A DNA stretch of 64,000 nt from Rhodothermus sp. (lineage in GTDB: Bacteria > Bacteroidota > Rhodothermia > Rhodothermales > Rhodothermaceae): contig JAUZRN010000006.1 of NCBI GenBank assembly GCA_030950375.1, positions 1 through 64,000 of the forward strand. The letters are read 5' to 3'. Of the stretch, positions 1 through 9,448 are shown piece by piece. The position numbers and the translations under genes were made by a program. Position 1 is the first letter of the stretch, and each line of letters begins with the position of its first letter. The notes under the pieces are model-generated. The model did not search any database, was not told where the DNA came from, and saw only the letters and a list, made by a program, of their open reading frames with translations.

Positions 1-571
1 GGTGCTCCAGCACATGGCGCACGCGTGCCGAATCCTGCACATTCAACTTTAGCGTTACACGGAAGCGGCTTTCCGAAGCATCCATCGGTTGGACCAGCAA
101 TGCCCGCACCCGCGTATCGCACTGCTCCACACAGTAGAGCAGGTTAGAAAGAGCATAGTCCCGAGCGTCGAGCTCCAGCTCCAGAATGGCGCCAGGTTCG
201 TGCAGCGAAAGCATTCGGATAAGCTGTTCCAGCAAATGCTGGCCAGACACTGCACCACGATAGTGGTGGTTCGACTCTGCAACCGGCAACACAGTCAGGC
301 CGTGTTGCAGCATGACCCGGGCTGCGTCGAACACGTGCAGATCGGGCGTTACGCTAAGGGGAACACCGTGCACCAGCGTTGCGACCGGCCGGTCCGGGTC
401 ATCTACCCGGCGAAGCTGCTCGTCCGAAACCACTCCCAGCAAGGTGCCCGCCTCGTTGACCACGGGTAGGTGACGCACCCCCTGTGCTGCCATCTGCGCC
501 CGTACGTGATGTATGGGCACATCAGGTTTCAGGGGCTGTAACCCTTCCTGTATCAGTTGTACGATCCGCAT
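1..571 (-). CDS. CBS-domain protein, 3' end outside window
   Basis: The ATG at 571 is preceded by an AGGTGGT ribosome site. About 190 residues are visible before the left edge cuts the gene. The N-terminus reads as two CBS repeats: HVRAQMAAQGVRHLPVVNEA (about residues 22-41), then VFDAARVMLQHGLTVLPVAE (about 86-105). They are followed by an ACT-like segment with an LELDARDYALSNL stretch. Paired CBS modules bind adenosyl ligands and usually regulate a partner enzyme or channel; that is family knowledge. The gene lies about 227 bases downstream of hflX on the same strand, so it may be the last gene of that run. No catalytic domain is visible in the part seen. Confidence 0.75.
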   Translation of the reverse strand, partial: MRIVQLIQEGLQPLKPDVPIHHVRAQMAAQGVRHLPVVNEAGTLLGVVSDEQLRRVDDPDRPVATLVHGVPLSVTPDLHVFDAARVMLQHGLTVLPVAESNHHYRGAVSGQHLLEQLIRMLSLHEPGAILELELDARDYALSNLLYCVEQCDTRVRALLVQPMDASESRFRVTLKLNVQDSARVRHVLEH

Positions 572-798
572 GACAAACCACCTCACGTCATAGCACCCGG
601 CCCTACAGGAGATACCGGGCAAGCCCTGTACCGTTTCCCTTCGTAGCTTTCCTTCTCAACAGATCACCAAATTGTTGCGGCCCCAGCACCACCGTGAGAC
701 CGCCGCAATTTTTACCATAGATTTACTTCAGGCATCGTCCGGATGCAAGGGATTTTTTAGTCCCCCGCTCCTCTATTTCTGGCGCATAGAGCCTGCGT

Positions 799-2193
799 TT
801 ATGGCGCTTCGTCGGACAAGGGTTGTAGCGTGCGAAAACGTGCCAGGAGCCGCTCCACGTTGGCCTGTCGATGCACGGGGACGCGCAGGCGCAACCGGGC
901 AACCGGTAACGGTGTCTCGTCGTGGCTGTTGCGTGCATACAGATAGGATTCTTCCAGCACGTCAGCCACTTGATAGAGATAGGCAAGCGTTCGTCCTTCG
1001 GTCAGCGGGACGCAAACATCCAGTTCCAGGGCCTCGGCCTCAATGCGTTCCTGAAGGCGCCGCTTGAGTTCTTCCAGTCCAATGCCGCGTAAAGCCGAAA
1101 CGAAAACTGCCTCCGGGTATTCTGCTCGCAGGGTCTGTAGCAATTCCAGACTGGCCAGTCTGTCTATTTTGTTGAACACCAACAGCATCGGTTTGTCAGC
1201 CGCCTCCAGTTCGGCCAGCGTTTCGTGGACCACCTGGATGTGATTCTCGAAGCGTGGGTGCGTCGCATCCACCAGGTGCAGGAGCACATCGCTTTCGCGC
1301 ACTTCGTCGAGCGTGCTTTTAAAGCTTTCGATGAGACGATGGGGCAGCTTACGAATGAAACCGACGGTGTCAGAAAGCAAGACGGGTTTGCCAGGCTCCA
1401 GATAAACCAGCCGTGTGGTCGCATCCAGCGTGGCGAAAAGCCGGTCTTCAGCCAGCACACGCGTCCCGGCCAGCACATTCATTAGCGTTGACTTACCTGC
1501 ATTCGTATAGCCGACAAGCGACACGCGGGTGTAGCGTTGTCGCCTTTTACGTTGCGTGGTTCGCTGTCGGTCGATCCGCTCCAGGCGCTCGCGGAGCACA
1601 GCGATGCGTCGAGCGATCAGGCGCCGGTCTGTCTCGATCTGGGTTTCGCCTGGTCCCTTTGTGCCAATGCCACCTTTCTGGCGAGACAGGTGCGTCCACT
1701 GGCGCGTCAGACGCGTGCGCATGTATTCCAGTTGCGCCAGTTCAACCTGCGTTTTGGCCACAGCCGTGCGAGCGCGTCGCGCAAAAATATCCAGAATCAG
1801 GCCGGTCCGGTCAAGCAACTTGCAACCCAGCGCACGTTCCAGATTTCGCATCTGGACAGGTGAGAGATCATCGTCGAAGATGACCAGATCACTTTTGCGC
1901 ACTGCTACCAGGCGCCTGAGTTCTTCGACCTTGCCCCGGCCGATATACGTGGCGGCATGGATGCGCCGGAGTACTTGCAGGACCCGATCGGTTACCTTTG
2001 CACCTGCCGTGTGGGCCAGCTGTGCCAGCTCCTCCAGCGAATCTTCCACATCCCCGCGCGTCGTTCCAGGCGTCACAACGCCTACCAGAATCGCAGTCTC
2101 TGGACGAGGTGATGTGGCCGTATACAACGCTGTTCGCTGCTTCGATTTTATGCCTGTTTTCCTTCTACTTCCTGCAGCTTCAACGTCCGCCAA
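799..2193 (-). CDS. hflX: GTPase HflX, ribosome-associated
   Basis: HflX is a GTPase that binds the 50S subunit and splits stalled or heat-damaged ribosomes. The 464-residue protein has the HflX N-terminal domain with the signature [14 protein letters not shown] at 174-187. It also has all the G motifs: GYTNAGKST (228-236), DTVGF (275-279) and NKID (341-344). The longest reading frame begins with TTG at 2193 and no good upstream ribosome site is seen, so the first 20-30 basic residues are uncertain. It starts 16 bases after the upstream membrane-protein gene and is probably cotranscribed with it. The identification itself is secure. Confidence 0.95.
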   Translation of the reverse strand: MADVEAAGSRRKTGIKSKQRTALYTATSPRPETAILVGVVTPGTTRGDVEDSLEELAQLAHTAGAKVTDRVLQVLRRIHAATYIGRGKVEELRRLVAVRKSDLVIFDDDLSPVQMRNLERALGCKLLDRTGLILDIFARRARTAVAKTQVELAQLEYMRTRLTRQWTHLSRQKGGIGTKGPGETQIETDRRLIARRIAVLRERLERIDRQRTTQRKRRQRYTRVSLVGYTNAGKSTLMNVLAGTRVLAEDRLFATLDATTRLVYLEPGKPVLLSDTVGFIRKLPHRLIESFKSTLDEVRESDVLLHLVDATHPRFENHIQVVHETLAELEAADKPMLLVFNKIDRLASLELLQTLRAEYPEAVFVSALRGIGLEELKRRLQERIEAEALELDVCVPLTEGRTLAYLYQVADVLEESYLYARNSHDETPLPVARLRLRVPVHRQANVERLLARFRTLQPLSDEAP

Positions 2194-2209
2194 TGCACAA
2201 AGTGCCAGC

Positions 2210-2779
2210 CTATCCTTCCAACGTCTTTCCGTAGCACTGTTGCAGCGTCAGCTCAAAACGGGCATCCAGATAATGGACCAGCAGCCGCCGGAAAGCCGGC
2301 TGGCGTACACGCGGAACCACCAGATTAAGGCGGCGCCGCCTGCCCCGAATGTCGGCAAACAGGAATGCAAAGCCGCGCACCTGCCCTTCAGGATCCTGCC
2401 AGGGAAAGTAGTCCAAAATCTGTCCCCACCCTACATATCGATCGGCCCGGTTCAAGCCGTCGATAATCCCGCAATCCGTGATGAGCACCTGCTCCGACAC
2501 AATAGCCGCCCCCAGCCAACACAGGCCGCCGGCAAGATACAGACCTAACCGAAAAACCGGTACCGGCTGTCCATCAAGTACAGCATACGCTCCCAGCGCA
2601 ATAACCAACAGTAAAAAACCGGTGGGTAGGAGCGGCCAGCGCCGAAGCCAACGCAGATGTACCTGCTTGATCTGGTGATAGTGAAACAGCGTAACCCCCA
2701 GAAAAAGCAGCGTTACCCCGAAAAAGCAGACCGGCAAAACGCCGTGTAGCGTGCGCAGAAGTTCAGCCGTTACATTCAT
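2210..2779 (-). CDS. Three-TM membrane protein, unknown function
   Basis: This 189-residue protein starts at an ATG (2779). It has hydrophobic segments near residues 15-33, 50-68 and 75-95, followed by a soluble C-terminal half containing [19 protein letters not shown]. The C-terminal half resembles the PH-like, DUF5673-type region of small membrane proteins, but I do not recognise a family with confidence. It lies 37 bases after the BatA-like gene and 16 bases before hflX, so it is probably in the same transcript. No catalytic motif is visible. Confidence 0.7.
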   Translation of the reverse strand: MNVTAELLRTLHGVLPVCFFGVTLLFLGVTLFHYHQIKQVHLRWLRRWPLLPTGFLLLVIALGAYAVLDGQPVPVFRLGLYLAGGLCWLGAAIVSEQVLITDCGIIDGLNRADRYVGWGQILDYFPWQDPEGQVRGFAFLFADIRGRRRRLNLVVPRVRQPAFRRLLVHYLDARFELTLQQCYGKTLEG

Positions 2780-2816
2780 GGTGCTGCCACGTCGGGGAAC
2801 GCGTAGATGGGGAAAG

Positions 2817-4949
2817 CTACGCGTTGCCGGCCGTTACGGTTTCGACGCGGATACGGAGTGCGACCAGCATCTCCAGGACCAGAAAGCCCAACGCCAGCCC
2901 CAAAAAGACGTTCCAGAGTTCCATGCCCACCTGAGTCCGCTGAAGGGCCTCGGCGACGACCTGAGACGAAGCCTCGGGAATCTCCAACAGGGTGACCGTC
3001 AGGCCAGTCTGTTTCTGCAGTCGGCGGACGGCTTCTTCGGCGGTGGCCGGACGCAGATCCGATTCCTCAACAGCCGGATTGACGGCTATATGCCGCATCG
3101 TCTGCTCTCCGGCCCGCAGCGCATAGATGCCGGGTTGAGCCGGTCCGGGTTCGAAGCGTGCCCAGCGCGTTCCTCCCTGACGTTCAGGCTCGGCCCGGTA
3201 GATCTGGCCTTCGGGCCCCACCAGCTCCGGCACGGCTTCTACCGGAAAATCCCACAGACGTACACGGGCTGGGCGACCGGCTTCCAGCGTCTGCGGCATT
3301 TCCGTATCCCTACCTGATAGATAAAACACGGCGCGGTAGAGCAGCGGGACAAAAAGTCCCCGCAGCGGGAACTCGCTCCAGGCCGGGTCAGGCGCGACCA
3401 TCCAGAGCAGCACACGCCCTTGGCCATGTCGCACCTCCTGTAGCAATGGCAATCCGTTGCTGAGTCGAATCAGGGTCTGCTCGTCGCCTGTACCCGGAGC
3501 ATAGTTCAGGGCAAAAAAGACGGCCGGACGCTCCGCCCGTACCTCCCGCTGACCGGCCAGCTGGACGAACACTCCCTCAAACAGCGGATGCGCCAGATCC
3601 ATTCGATCGAACGTGGCGATCGGGATTGTGCCGTTCCAGGTGCCAACCAATCCCTGCACATATCCGGCTCCCAGCCGCTCCAGCAGGTGCTGGTAGTCTT
3701 CCAGACGACTGTCGGCTCCGGGGAAAAGTAGCAGGCCTCCCCCCTCAGCCACGTAACGCGCCAGCATTGCTATCTCGCCACTCGAAAGGTCATGCAGGCC
3801 TACCAGCATCACCGCGTCGTAATTCTCCAGGCTGGTCGCCGGCAATGCTGGCTCTTCGATGCGAGCAATCTCAAAGCGCACACGCTCCTGCCGAATCTCC
3901 GGGGAGAGGGCCAACTCCAGATAGTCAGTCCTGGCCTGCTCGCCGACTACCAATAGCAACCGCCTAACCTCAGGCACATGCAGCACCAAATAACGCGCAT
4001 TATCTTCGAGCAGAGCATCAGGCTGCAGCAATGCTACAACACCCGGTATCCATCCGCGCCGCATTGGGGTGGTCGAAAACGTAACGCGAACTCTACCCCC
4101 GGGAGGTAAATCAGCAGACGCCTGCGCCACCCGCTGCGCATCAAGCGTAAGGGTTGCCACCACCCCTTTGATGGCAGCCGTTCCGAAATTGGCCAACGTG
4201 GCTTCGATCTGCACTGGCTGCCCCTGCTCAATGATACGACTGACAATCCGCACATCGGTAATGGCCAGGTTGGCCGGCGTCTGTCCGCCCACAGGAATAA
4301 GTAGCGTAGGTAGCGGTGCGGGAACAGCTTGAACCAACGAATCGACCAGCATCGAGGCCTGCAGGTCACTGATAGCATAGAGGACCGCCGGGGCCTGCAT
4401 TTGCTGCACGCAGGTGTATGCTTCTTGCAGGGCGGCTGCAAGTGTTCGGGCACCGTGTCGTACCGTAAGCATGGACAGTTGCTCTTCGGCCACGCTACGT
4501 GGCACCGGCTCTGGCGTCCCCAAGGGACCGGCGACCGGTACCACACAGATGCGGGCATCCGCATCGAGCTGCGCCAGAATTCCGGCAGCTATGGCCCGCG
4601 CTTGCGTCCAGTAAGCCCCTTCCGCATCACGTACGGCCATCGATAGGGAATTGTCCACCACCAATCCCACCACCGCAATCTGCCCGCCTCCGACCCAGGA
4701 GGCCAGCGGTCCCCGAAACACCGGACGCGCAAAAGCCAGCACAAGACAGATCAGCGCCAGCGTGCGTAGTAGTAGCAACAGCCATTGCCGAATGCGGAGT
4801 CGCTGCAGGGCCGTCTGCTGCAATTCCTTTAGAAAGATCAGCGAACTGAACGCTACCTGCTGCGGCCGCCGAAAATGAAACAGGTGCACCAGAATCGGGA
4901 TAGCCGCCGCTGCAAGGGCCAGCAATGCCAGCGGATTTAAAAACGTCAT
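2817..4949 (-). CDS. BatA-like membrane protein with VWA domain
   Basis: I chose the ATG at 4949 because it begins the canonical BatA N-terminus, MTFLNPLALLALAAAAIPIL, with a membrane segment and then LVHLFHFRR. An upstream in-frame extension would add 50 unlike residues. The 710-residue protein has TM segments near 2-24 and 56-75. A VWA domain follows, with an incomplete-looking MIDAS (DNSLS, 99-103), then a long extracytoplasmic region with a glutamine-amidotransferase-like fold (EGGGLLLFPGADSRL), and a C-terminal TM near 680-702. BatA-type proteins are known from Bacteroidetes aerotolerance operons. The usual batB-batE and MoxR partners are absent here, so the role is unresolved. Confidence 0.85.
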   Translation of the reverse strand: MTFLNPLALLALAAAAIPILVHLFHFRRPQQVAFSSLIFLKELQQTALQRLRIRQWLLLLLRTLALICLVLAFARPVFRGPLASWVGGGQIAVVGLVVDNSLSMAVRDAEGAYWTQARAIAAGILAQLDADARICVVPVAGPLGTPEPVPRSVAEEQLSMLTVRHGARTLAAALQEAYTCVQQMQAPAVLYAISDLQASMLVDSLVQAVPAPLPTLLIPVGGQTPANLAITDVRIVSRIIEQGQPVQIEATLANFGTAAIKGVVATLTLDAQRVAQASADLPPGGRVRVTFSTTPMRRGWIPGVVALLQPDALLEDNARYLVLHVPEVRRLLLVVGEQARTDYLELALSPEIRQERVRFEIARIEEPALPATSLENYDAVMLVGLHDLSSGEIAMLARYVAEGGGLLLFPGADSRLEDYQHLLERLGAGYVQGLVGTWNGTIPIATFDRMDLAHPLFEGVFVQLAGQREVRAERPAVFFALNYAPGTGDEQTLIRLSNGLPLLQEVRHGQGRVLLWMVAPDPAWSEFPLRGLFVPLLYRAVFYLSGRDTEMPQTLEAGRPARVRLWDFPVEAVPELVGPEGQIYRAEPERQGGTRWARFEPGPAQPGIYALRAGEQTMRHIAVNPAVEESDLRPATAEEAVRRLQKQTGLTVTLLEIPEASSQVVAEALQRTQVGMELWNVFLGLALGFLVLEMLVALRIRVETVTAGNA

Positions 4950-5010
4950 GAGCAGCCTGCCACCATCATTCCTCCAAGCACCGAACCCCAGCCGCTCTGT
5001 TCCGTTCCAC

Positions 5011-5814
5011 CTATTCCCAGGCAAAATATACCTCGGCCCCTCGCTCGCCAGGCATAAAACGAAGCCGAAAACGATCGCCTGCCCGTGGGGTCCACACATA
5101 GGGCCAGTTTTCGCAACGTCCGGCCTGGCAGATCAGTCGGTCTCCGTGGTAGATCTGTAAGCCCAGATACAACAGATCCCCCTTGCGTCCGCTCAGATCA
5201 CACATGACCTCACGTTCGGCTTTTCCGAACCTCCAGCGAGCCACCGGAAACTGCAAGGGCAATGCGCCTTCGTCAAAGAGTCCGGACACCAGCGCCCCTT
5301 TGAGCTGGCGCACAACAGCTGGCGTGACCGTCTCATCGGCCACCGCTTCGGTCCAGGTCAGCCCTCCCATCAGCACAGCTCGATCTGGTAGCACAAGCCG
5401 TGGCCGGAAACGCAGCGCTTCAAGCACATGCACGTCTTCGTCGTACAGCAAAGGGCCAAAAAATTCATGCACCAGCACGTCCACCGACTCTTCTGGCTCG
5501 AAATCCTGAATGGGCTGATGCACGCACACCACCTCCGGATAGGCTGCCAGTCGTTCTGCTGCCAGCGCATACAGATACGGATTGGCCTCGACGGCATAGA
5601 CGCGCCGAGCTCCCAGCCGAACCATTACTTCGGCAAAGTATCCCATGCCGCAACCGGCATCTACGCATACAGCCCCAGCGATAGCTTGGCGATGCGCTCG
5701 CAGCAGTCGCAGATAGGCCTGCGTGCGCGCCCGGTCATCATAAATGCTCACGAAGGTCAGCAAATCATCCAGCGCTGCAAACGTGGCTTCAGGCAGGACG
5801 TTGAGAATGTCCAT
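5011..5814 (-). CDS. PRMT-like SAM-dependent methyltransferase
   Basis: The 267-residue protein starts at ATG 5814; a TTG four codons earlier is possible. Motif I is VDAGCGMGYF (51-60) and the ribose-binding acidic residue sits in VYAVEANPY (E76). HEFFGPLLYDED (116-127) looks like the double-E loop that defines protein arginine methyltransferases. The C-terminal half resembles a PRMT beta-barrel (LYLGLQIYHGDRLICQ). A THW loop is not obvious, so substrate and activity are open. It lies between an HDOD gene and the BatA-like gene, with gaps of 54 and 61 bases, and is probably in the same operon. A different small-molecule or protein methyltransferase remains possible. Confidence 0.75.
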   Translation of the reverse strand: MDILNVLPEATFAALDDLLTFVSIYDDRARTQAYLRLLRAHRQAIAGAVCVDAGCGMGYFAEVMVRLGARRVYAVEANPYLYALAAERLAAYPEVVCVHQPIQDFEPEESVDVLVHEFFGPLLYDEDVHVLEALRFRPRLVLPDRAVLMGGLTWTEAVADETVTPAVVRQLKGALVSGLFDEGALPLQFPVARWRFGKAEREVMCDLSGRKGDLLYLGLQIYHGDRLICQAGRCENWPYVWTPRAGDRFRLRFMPGERGAEVYFAWE

Positions 5815-5868
5815 AGGATCAACCAAAAACTTTCTTCAAAGCCGGAAGATACGGTGCGGTCGATACGC

Positions 5869-6762
5869 TCAGAAATGCGCGTCCACGTAGGTATGTAGCA
5901 TTTCGCGGTTTTGCTCAAGGGTTTGCCAGACCGCTTCGGCGGATGGATAGCTAAAGAGCTGAGCCGTCAGCTCCCAATCGGCCTCCAGCGGTGCCTCTTC
6001 ATCGCGAGATGGTTCGTCGAAACCGTAGTCCAGCCACGTTGCTCCCATGCTGGCCACCCGTAGCAGGGCGCCAGGTGTTGCCGCTACACCGTCGCCCTGC
6101 CCTTCACCATAGAGATCCATCAGGGCCCGAAATAATGGCTCCGGCAACTTCATGTGCAATGCCAGAGCCTGCGTAATGGTCTGCAGACTGTAGCCGAAGA
6201 CGACTTCTTCCTCTTCGGGCGTGCGCAGCCCGGCACCGAGCTGAAAGGCCGCCAGCGCTACCTCAGGCTTGTTGTAGAGCAACAAGAGCTTACCAAAATC
6301 GTGCAGTAGTCCGGCTACATAGGCAGACTCCAGACGCCAGTCACCGGCTTCCGGTGCCTGCTGAATAAGCAGACGCGCCAGGTAGGCCGTGGCTACACAG
6401 TGACGCACCAGGTTTAAAAACGGTGCAGCCGTCCGGGCATCAAAAGCACTTTTCATCGACAGCACCCCCATGCTCATAACCATGCCGACAACGGCCGGCG
6501 GCCCCAGCACAACGATAGCGTGGCGTACGTCACCGACTCGTCCGCGAAGTCCGTAATAGGCCGAATTGACTACACGGAGCAGACGTGCCACGGCGGCCGG
6601 ATCGTGTCGCAGCATGGCTTCCACCTCATCCGGGTCAGGAGGCTCTGGCCGCTCCATCAGCTGGATAGCTTCCAGAAGCGTCTGCGGAAGCGGTGGACAC
6701 TCCAGCTCCAGATCCGTCAACGTCAGAATATGCTCAGAAGGGTTGAGGAAATCCGAGGTCAT
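5869..6762 (-). CDS. HDOD-domain signalling protein
   Basis: The 297-residue protein carries an HDOD domain over most of its length. Visible elements are ECPPLPQTLLEAIQLMERPE (about 21-40), RLLRVVNSAYYGLRG (about 60-74), IVVLGPPAVVGMVMSMG and the degenerate HD element GLLHDFGKLLLLY. HDOD proteins are non-catalytic relatives of HD phosphohydrolases, used in signalling, often with cyclic-di-GMP or motility circuits (family knowledge). No GGDEF, EAL or receiver domain is attached. It is the first gene of the minus-strand run that continues to hflX, so its promoter should lie in the 421-base gap upstream. Confidence 0.85.
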   Translation of the reverse strand: MTSDFLNPSEHILTLTDLELECPPLPQTLLEAIQLMERPEPPDPDEVEAMLRHDPAAVARLLRVVNSAYYGLRGRVGDVRHAIVVLGPPAVVGMVMSMGVLSMKSAFDARTAAPFLNLVRHCVATAYLARLLIQQAPEAGDWRLESAYVAGLLHDFGKLLLLYNKPEVALAAFQLGAGLRTPEEEEVVFGYSLQTITQALALHMKLPEPLFRALMDLYGEGQGDGVAATPGALLRVASMGATWLDYGFDEPSRDEEAPLEADWELTAQLFSYPSAEAVWQTLEQNREMLHTYVDAHF

Positions 6763-7183
6763 GAACGCGCTGCGCTGGTACTACTACACGGTCTGTAATT
6801 ATCGCCCCAAACCACCCGTTCTTAAACAATTTTTTAAAATGTGTAAGTCCCATGGACGCACAGGTATCCAGACAGCTGTCCAATTTTCCAATTTTGTGCG
6901 CCTGTACTTACGGCGCATATACTTAACCAACTTGCTGTCCCGTTGCTTCATGTTTTCTATGGTGCCCATTGCCTCCGACCGACTGAATTCTGGAACGCAC
7001 TCTAATTCAGGGCCTGCGCGCTCGTGAACTCCATGAGCGCACTGCTTGCCTCCTGCACAAGAGGGAAACCTGGAAATTCGTCGGCCAGCCGACGATTCTC
7101 GCCATACTGAGCTGACTGTGCTGCGCCAGCAACCATCGGAGTAGCCCCTGCGTTAAGCGTTCATCGCCAGCCTTCCGAACGCC
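6763..7183. other. Divergent intergenic region, no gene seen
   Basis: These 421 bases separate the minus-strand HDOD gene from the plus-strand EEP gene. The stretch near 6820-6850 is AT-rich relative to its surroundings and is a reasonable place for the HDOD promoter. No convincing -35/-10 pair, terminator or RNA gene was found, and the short open frames lack ribosome sites. Confidence 0.4.
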
Positions 7184-8044
7184 ATGCTGTCTCTACTGCT
7201 CAGCCTGGGCATGCTCATAAGTATGCCTACCGTCCCCGACACCTTCCTGCTACGCGTGATCAGCTACAACCTGCGCTTCGACAATCCAGCCGACGGCCCC
7301 AATGCCTGGCCGCATCGCATCGACCGCATTGCCGCCTTTGTGCGCTTTTTCGAACCAGATGTGCTTGGTGTGCAGGAAGCGCTACGCTCCATGCTCGACA
7401 GCCTGCAGGTCCGACTGCCAGACTATCGATGGGTCGGTGTAGGACGCACCGACGGCCGTAATGGTGGCGAATTCAGCGCTATCTTTTACCGAACAAACCG
7501 CCTTGAGCTCCTCGAAAGCGACACGTTCTGGCTCTCGCCTACTCCAGAAGTACCTGGCAGCAAAGGATGGGATGCTGCACACGAACGCATCTGCACCTGG
7601 GCCTACTTTCGTGATCGCCGAAGTGGCCAGACGTTTTTCGTCTTCAACACCCACTTCGACCATGAAGGAAGTCAGGCCCGCCTCGAAAGTGCCCGTCTGT
7701 TACATCGTGTGATTGCCGAACGCGCCCGCACGGCCCCGGTCTTGCTCACCGGGGACTTCAACACCACCGAAAATACCCCACCCTATCAGACGCTCACCTC
7801 CGGTGGCCTGCTGCATGATGCACTTTACCGCGCCGAAAACGGACACTATGGCCCCCGTACGACCTGGAATGGCTTCAAGCGACTCATACCCGACCAGCGC
7901 ATCGACTTTATTTTCGTGAGTGCTAACGTACGCGTACTACACCACGCCATCCTGGTCGACCTGGACGAACAGGGCCGCTTTGCTTCCGATCACCTGCCCG
8001 TCGTAGCCGATGTGCTACTGTCTGGCAGACACAGTCGCTACTGA
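7184..8044 (+). CDS. Endonuclease/exonuclease/phosphatase family protein, secreted
   Basis: The 286-residue protein starts with a short hydrophobic leader (residues 1-14), suggesting export. It then shows the EEP catalytic elements in order: SYNLRFD (N29), VQEAL (E65), the NTHFDHEG histidine, TGDFN and the terminal SDHLP. EEP proteins are metal-dependent phosphodiesterases acting on nucleic acids, phospholipids or inositol phosphates. The short single-domain form with a leader resembles the extracellular group often annotated as endonuclease/phosphatase. The substrate cannot be told from sequence. Its last 30 bases overlap the convergent lipoprotein gene. Confidence 0.88.
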   Translation: MLSLLLSLGMLISMPTVPDTFLLRVISYNLRFDNPADGPNAWPHRIDRIAAFVRFFEPDVLGVQEALRSMLDSLQVRLPDYRWVGVGRTDGRNGGEFSAIFYRTNRLELLESDTFWLSPTPEVPGSKGWDAAHERICTWAYFRDRRSGQTFFVFNTHFDHEGSQARLESARLLHRVIAERARTAPVLLTGDFNTTENTPPYQTLTSGGLLHDALYRAENGHYGPRTTWNGFKRLIPDQRIDFIFVSANVRVLHHAILVDLDEQGRFASDHLPVVADVLLSGRHSRY

Positions 8045-8395
8045 ACTGTTCCCGGGAACCCAGATCTGCTGTCGGTACCACCGCTCCTGTTGAAACCTTG
8101 CCCAGAAAACTACCAGGTCAACACCCGCTTCATCTTCGGGCACGTGAACGGAAAAGACCTTTGTCTGGTCAATCCCTACGTTGGGATCCAGACAGAGAGA
8201 AAATCCGATATCCGCCACGATCAGGGTCTTTAAATCAATCATCCACACACAGATCGGTACATCAGTTTGGTTGCGCACAATGACCTGTGCAGGTCTGGCC
8301 TCCAGCAGGACTATACCCTCTTTCGGCCCCACAAGCTGACAGCTACCCATCAACACCACCAGCCCCAGGATTAGCCCGTCTTTGAGTTTCAGCAT
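8015..8395 (-). CDS. Small predicted lipoprotein, unknown function
   Basis: The 126-residue protein begins MLKLKDGLILGLVVLMGSC. This is a signal peptide ending in a lipobox (LMGSC, Cys19), so it should be lipid-anchored after export. The rest is a compact beta-rich sequence (AQVIVRNQTDVPICVWMIDL) with no family I recognise. It is divergent from the DoxX gene and overlaps the 3' end of the EEP gene by 30 bases tail to tail. Confidence 0.65.
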   Translation of the reverse strand: MLKLKDGLILGLVVLMGSCQLVGPKEGIVLLEARPAQVIVRNQTDVPICVWMIDLKTLIVADIGFSLCLDPNVGIDQTKVFSVHVPEDEAGVDLVVFWARFQQERWYRQQIWVPGNSSVATVSARQ

Positions 8396-8426
8396 GCACT
8401 GTTGCTGCCTTTAATTTCACCAACTC

Positions 8427-8455
8427 TTGATTTAAAGAATCAACGAATTTATGTT
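8427..8455 (+). promoter_or_regulatory. Candidate promoter and operator for the DoxX gene
   Basis: TTGATT (8427-8432) and TATGTT (8450-8455) are spaced by 17 bases and fit a sigma70-like promoter reading into the DoxX gene at 8497. TTGATT is also the left arm of an inverted repeat, TTGATT-N5-AATCAA (8427-8443), which could be an operator. The promoter is inferred. Confidence 0.4.
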
Positions 8456-8496
8456 TAAACAGTTCGTAACCTCCCCCACCAAACCATTTAAGCGCC

Positions 8497-8880
8497 ATGA
8501 AATTCTCCACGCTTAAAGTCGGCCGGATTCTCTATGGACTTACGTTCATCATTTTCGGGGTAACCCACTTTATCAATGCCTCCATGCTGAGCGGCATGGT
8601 GCCGATTCCCGGTGGGGTGTTCTGGGTATATCTAACAGGCCTGGCGATGCTGGCCGCGGCTGTAGCCATCCTGACCGGAAAACAGGCTCGCCTGGCCTGC
8701 CAGCTACTGGGAATTATGCTGTTCATCTTTGTGCTGACCATCCACCTGCCCACTATGATCAATCAGGGCATCATGGCCGGGCTGCAAAGCTTCCTGAAAG
8801 ACACGGCGCTGGGCGGTGCAGCCTGGGTCATTGCCGAAACCTATGCTGAACAGCCCAAACAGGCGGAAACGGCCAGTTGA
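8497..8880 (+). CDS. DoxX-like four-TM membrane protein
   Basis: The 127-residue protein has four predicted membrane helices. They include ILYGLTFIIFGVTHFINA (about 11-28), VFWVYLTGLAMLAAAVAIL (about 41-59) and QLLGIMLFIFVLTIHLP. The pattern, the conserved HF pair after helix one and the short length fit the DoxX/DoxD-like family. Its role is poorly known; some members link to thiosulfate or quinone metabolism. A strong terminator follows immediately, and the gene appears monocistronic. Confidence 0.8.
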   Translation: MKFSTLKVGRILYGLTFIIFGVTHFINASMLSGMVPIPGGVFWVYLTGLAMLAAAVAILTGKQARLACQLLGIMLFIFVLTIHLPTMINQGIMAGLQSFLKDTALGGAAWVIAETYAEQPKQAETAS

Positions 8881-8906
8881 CCTCGTCCAGTTACCTGTTT
8901 TGAAAG

Positions 8907-8935
8907 GGCCAGCTCTTGACGAGCTGGCCTTTTTT
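8907..8935 (+). terminator. Rho-independent terminator after DoxX gene
   Basis: The nine-base-pair stem GGCCAGCTC/GAGCTGGCC (8907-8915 and 8921-8929) has a five-base loop and is followed by six T residues (8930-8935). It begins 27 bases after the DoxX stop codon. Confidence 0.9.
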
Positions 8936-9182
8936 ATGGCCACCAATCCTGACACGACGGACTGAATACATTCGCTTCGCGCCCTTCGACTTCATGGGGA
9001 ATACGAGCAGGAGTACAAACCACATGATCGATCTTCAGCACCACCTCATGTACTGGATTTTCAGCAAGAAAAATCCATAGACGCCGGGAGTATACAGGTA
9101 ACCTTCTCTCACCAGAGATGGGACTTCCTGCTCTCTCGTAGGCTACAGCCCATTCCACAGGTACCCGCTCCCCGCGGTCCAC
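8934..9182 (-). pseudogene. Possible small gene or decayed remnant
   Basis: An 82-codon frame runs from a GTG at 9182 to a TAA within the DoxX terminator. It has no ribosome site. Upstream of the GTG the frame stays open to a TGA about 16 codons earlier and encodes GFYGRRQTPDVYLPV without any ATG. A second frame, starting at 9393, ends at the same place, so a frameshifted remnant of a longer gene is possible. I recognise no family. It could also be a chance open frame in GC-rich DNA. Confidence 0.25.
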
Positions 9183-9448
9183 AGGCAGGTAGACATCAGG
9201 TGTCTGCCTGCGTCCATAGAACCCGGCTCAATTCCAACCAGGCTGACATGGCCGGATCGCCACGCAGCCCCCGACAGGTCGTGCCGAGAGGAGGCACTGC
9301 TATTGGCAACGCCCTCCGCTGAATGTTGTCCAGCCTCATTCTCCTGCTTCTTTCAGGCCCAGGAGCGGCCGCCTTGCCACCGGTGCAACGCATCCATTGA
9401 GCTGGCTACGCGTTAACGGAAAACGCACTGTAACTGTGCTAAAGGACT
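9183..9448. other. Region upstream of uvrA, no secure gene
   Basis: This 266-base stretch should contain the uvrA promoter. A minus-strand open frame (9196-9393) lacks a ribosome site and looks compositional. No LexA-type operator was recognised. Confidence 0.4.

Noticed and set aside
671-710. Inverted repeat TTGCGGC/GCCGCAA followed by T residues
   Set aside because: It is oriented as a plus-strand terminator, but no plus-strand gene precedes it. The loop is 20 bases, so chance is likely.
1556-2548. 330-codon frame opposite hflX
   Set aside because: The translation is Arg/Ser-rich low complexity, typical of an antisense shadow.
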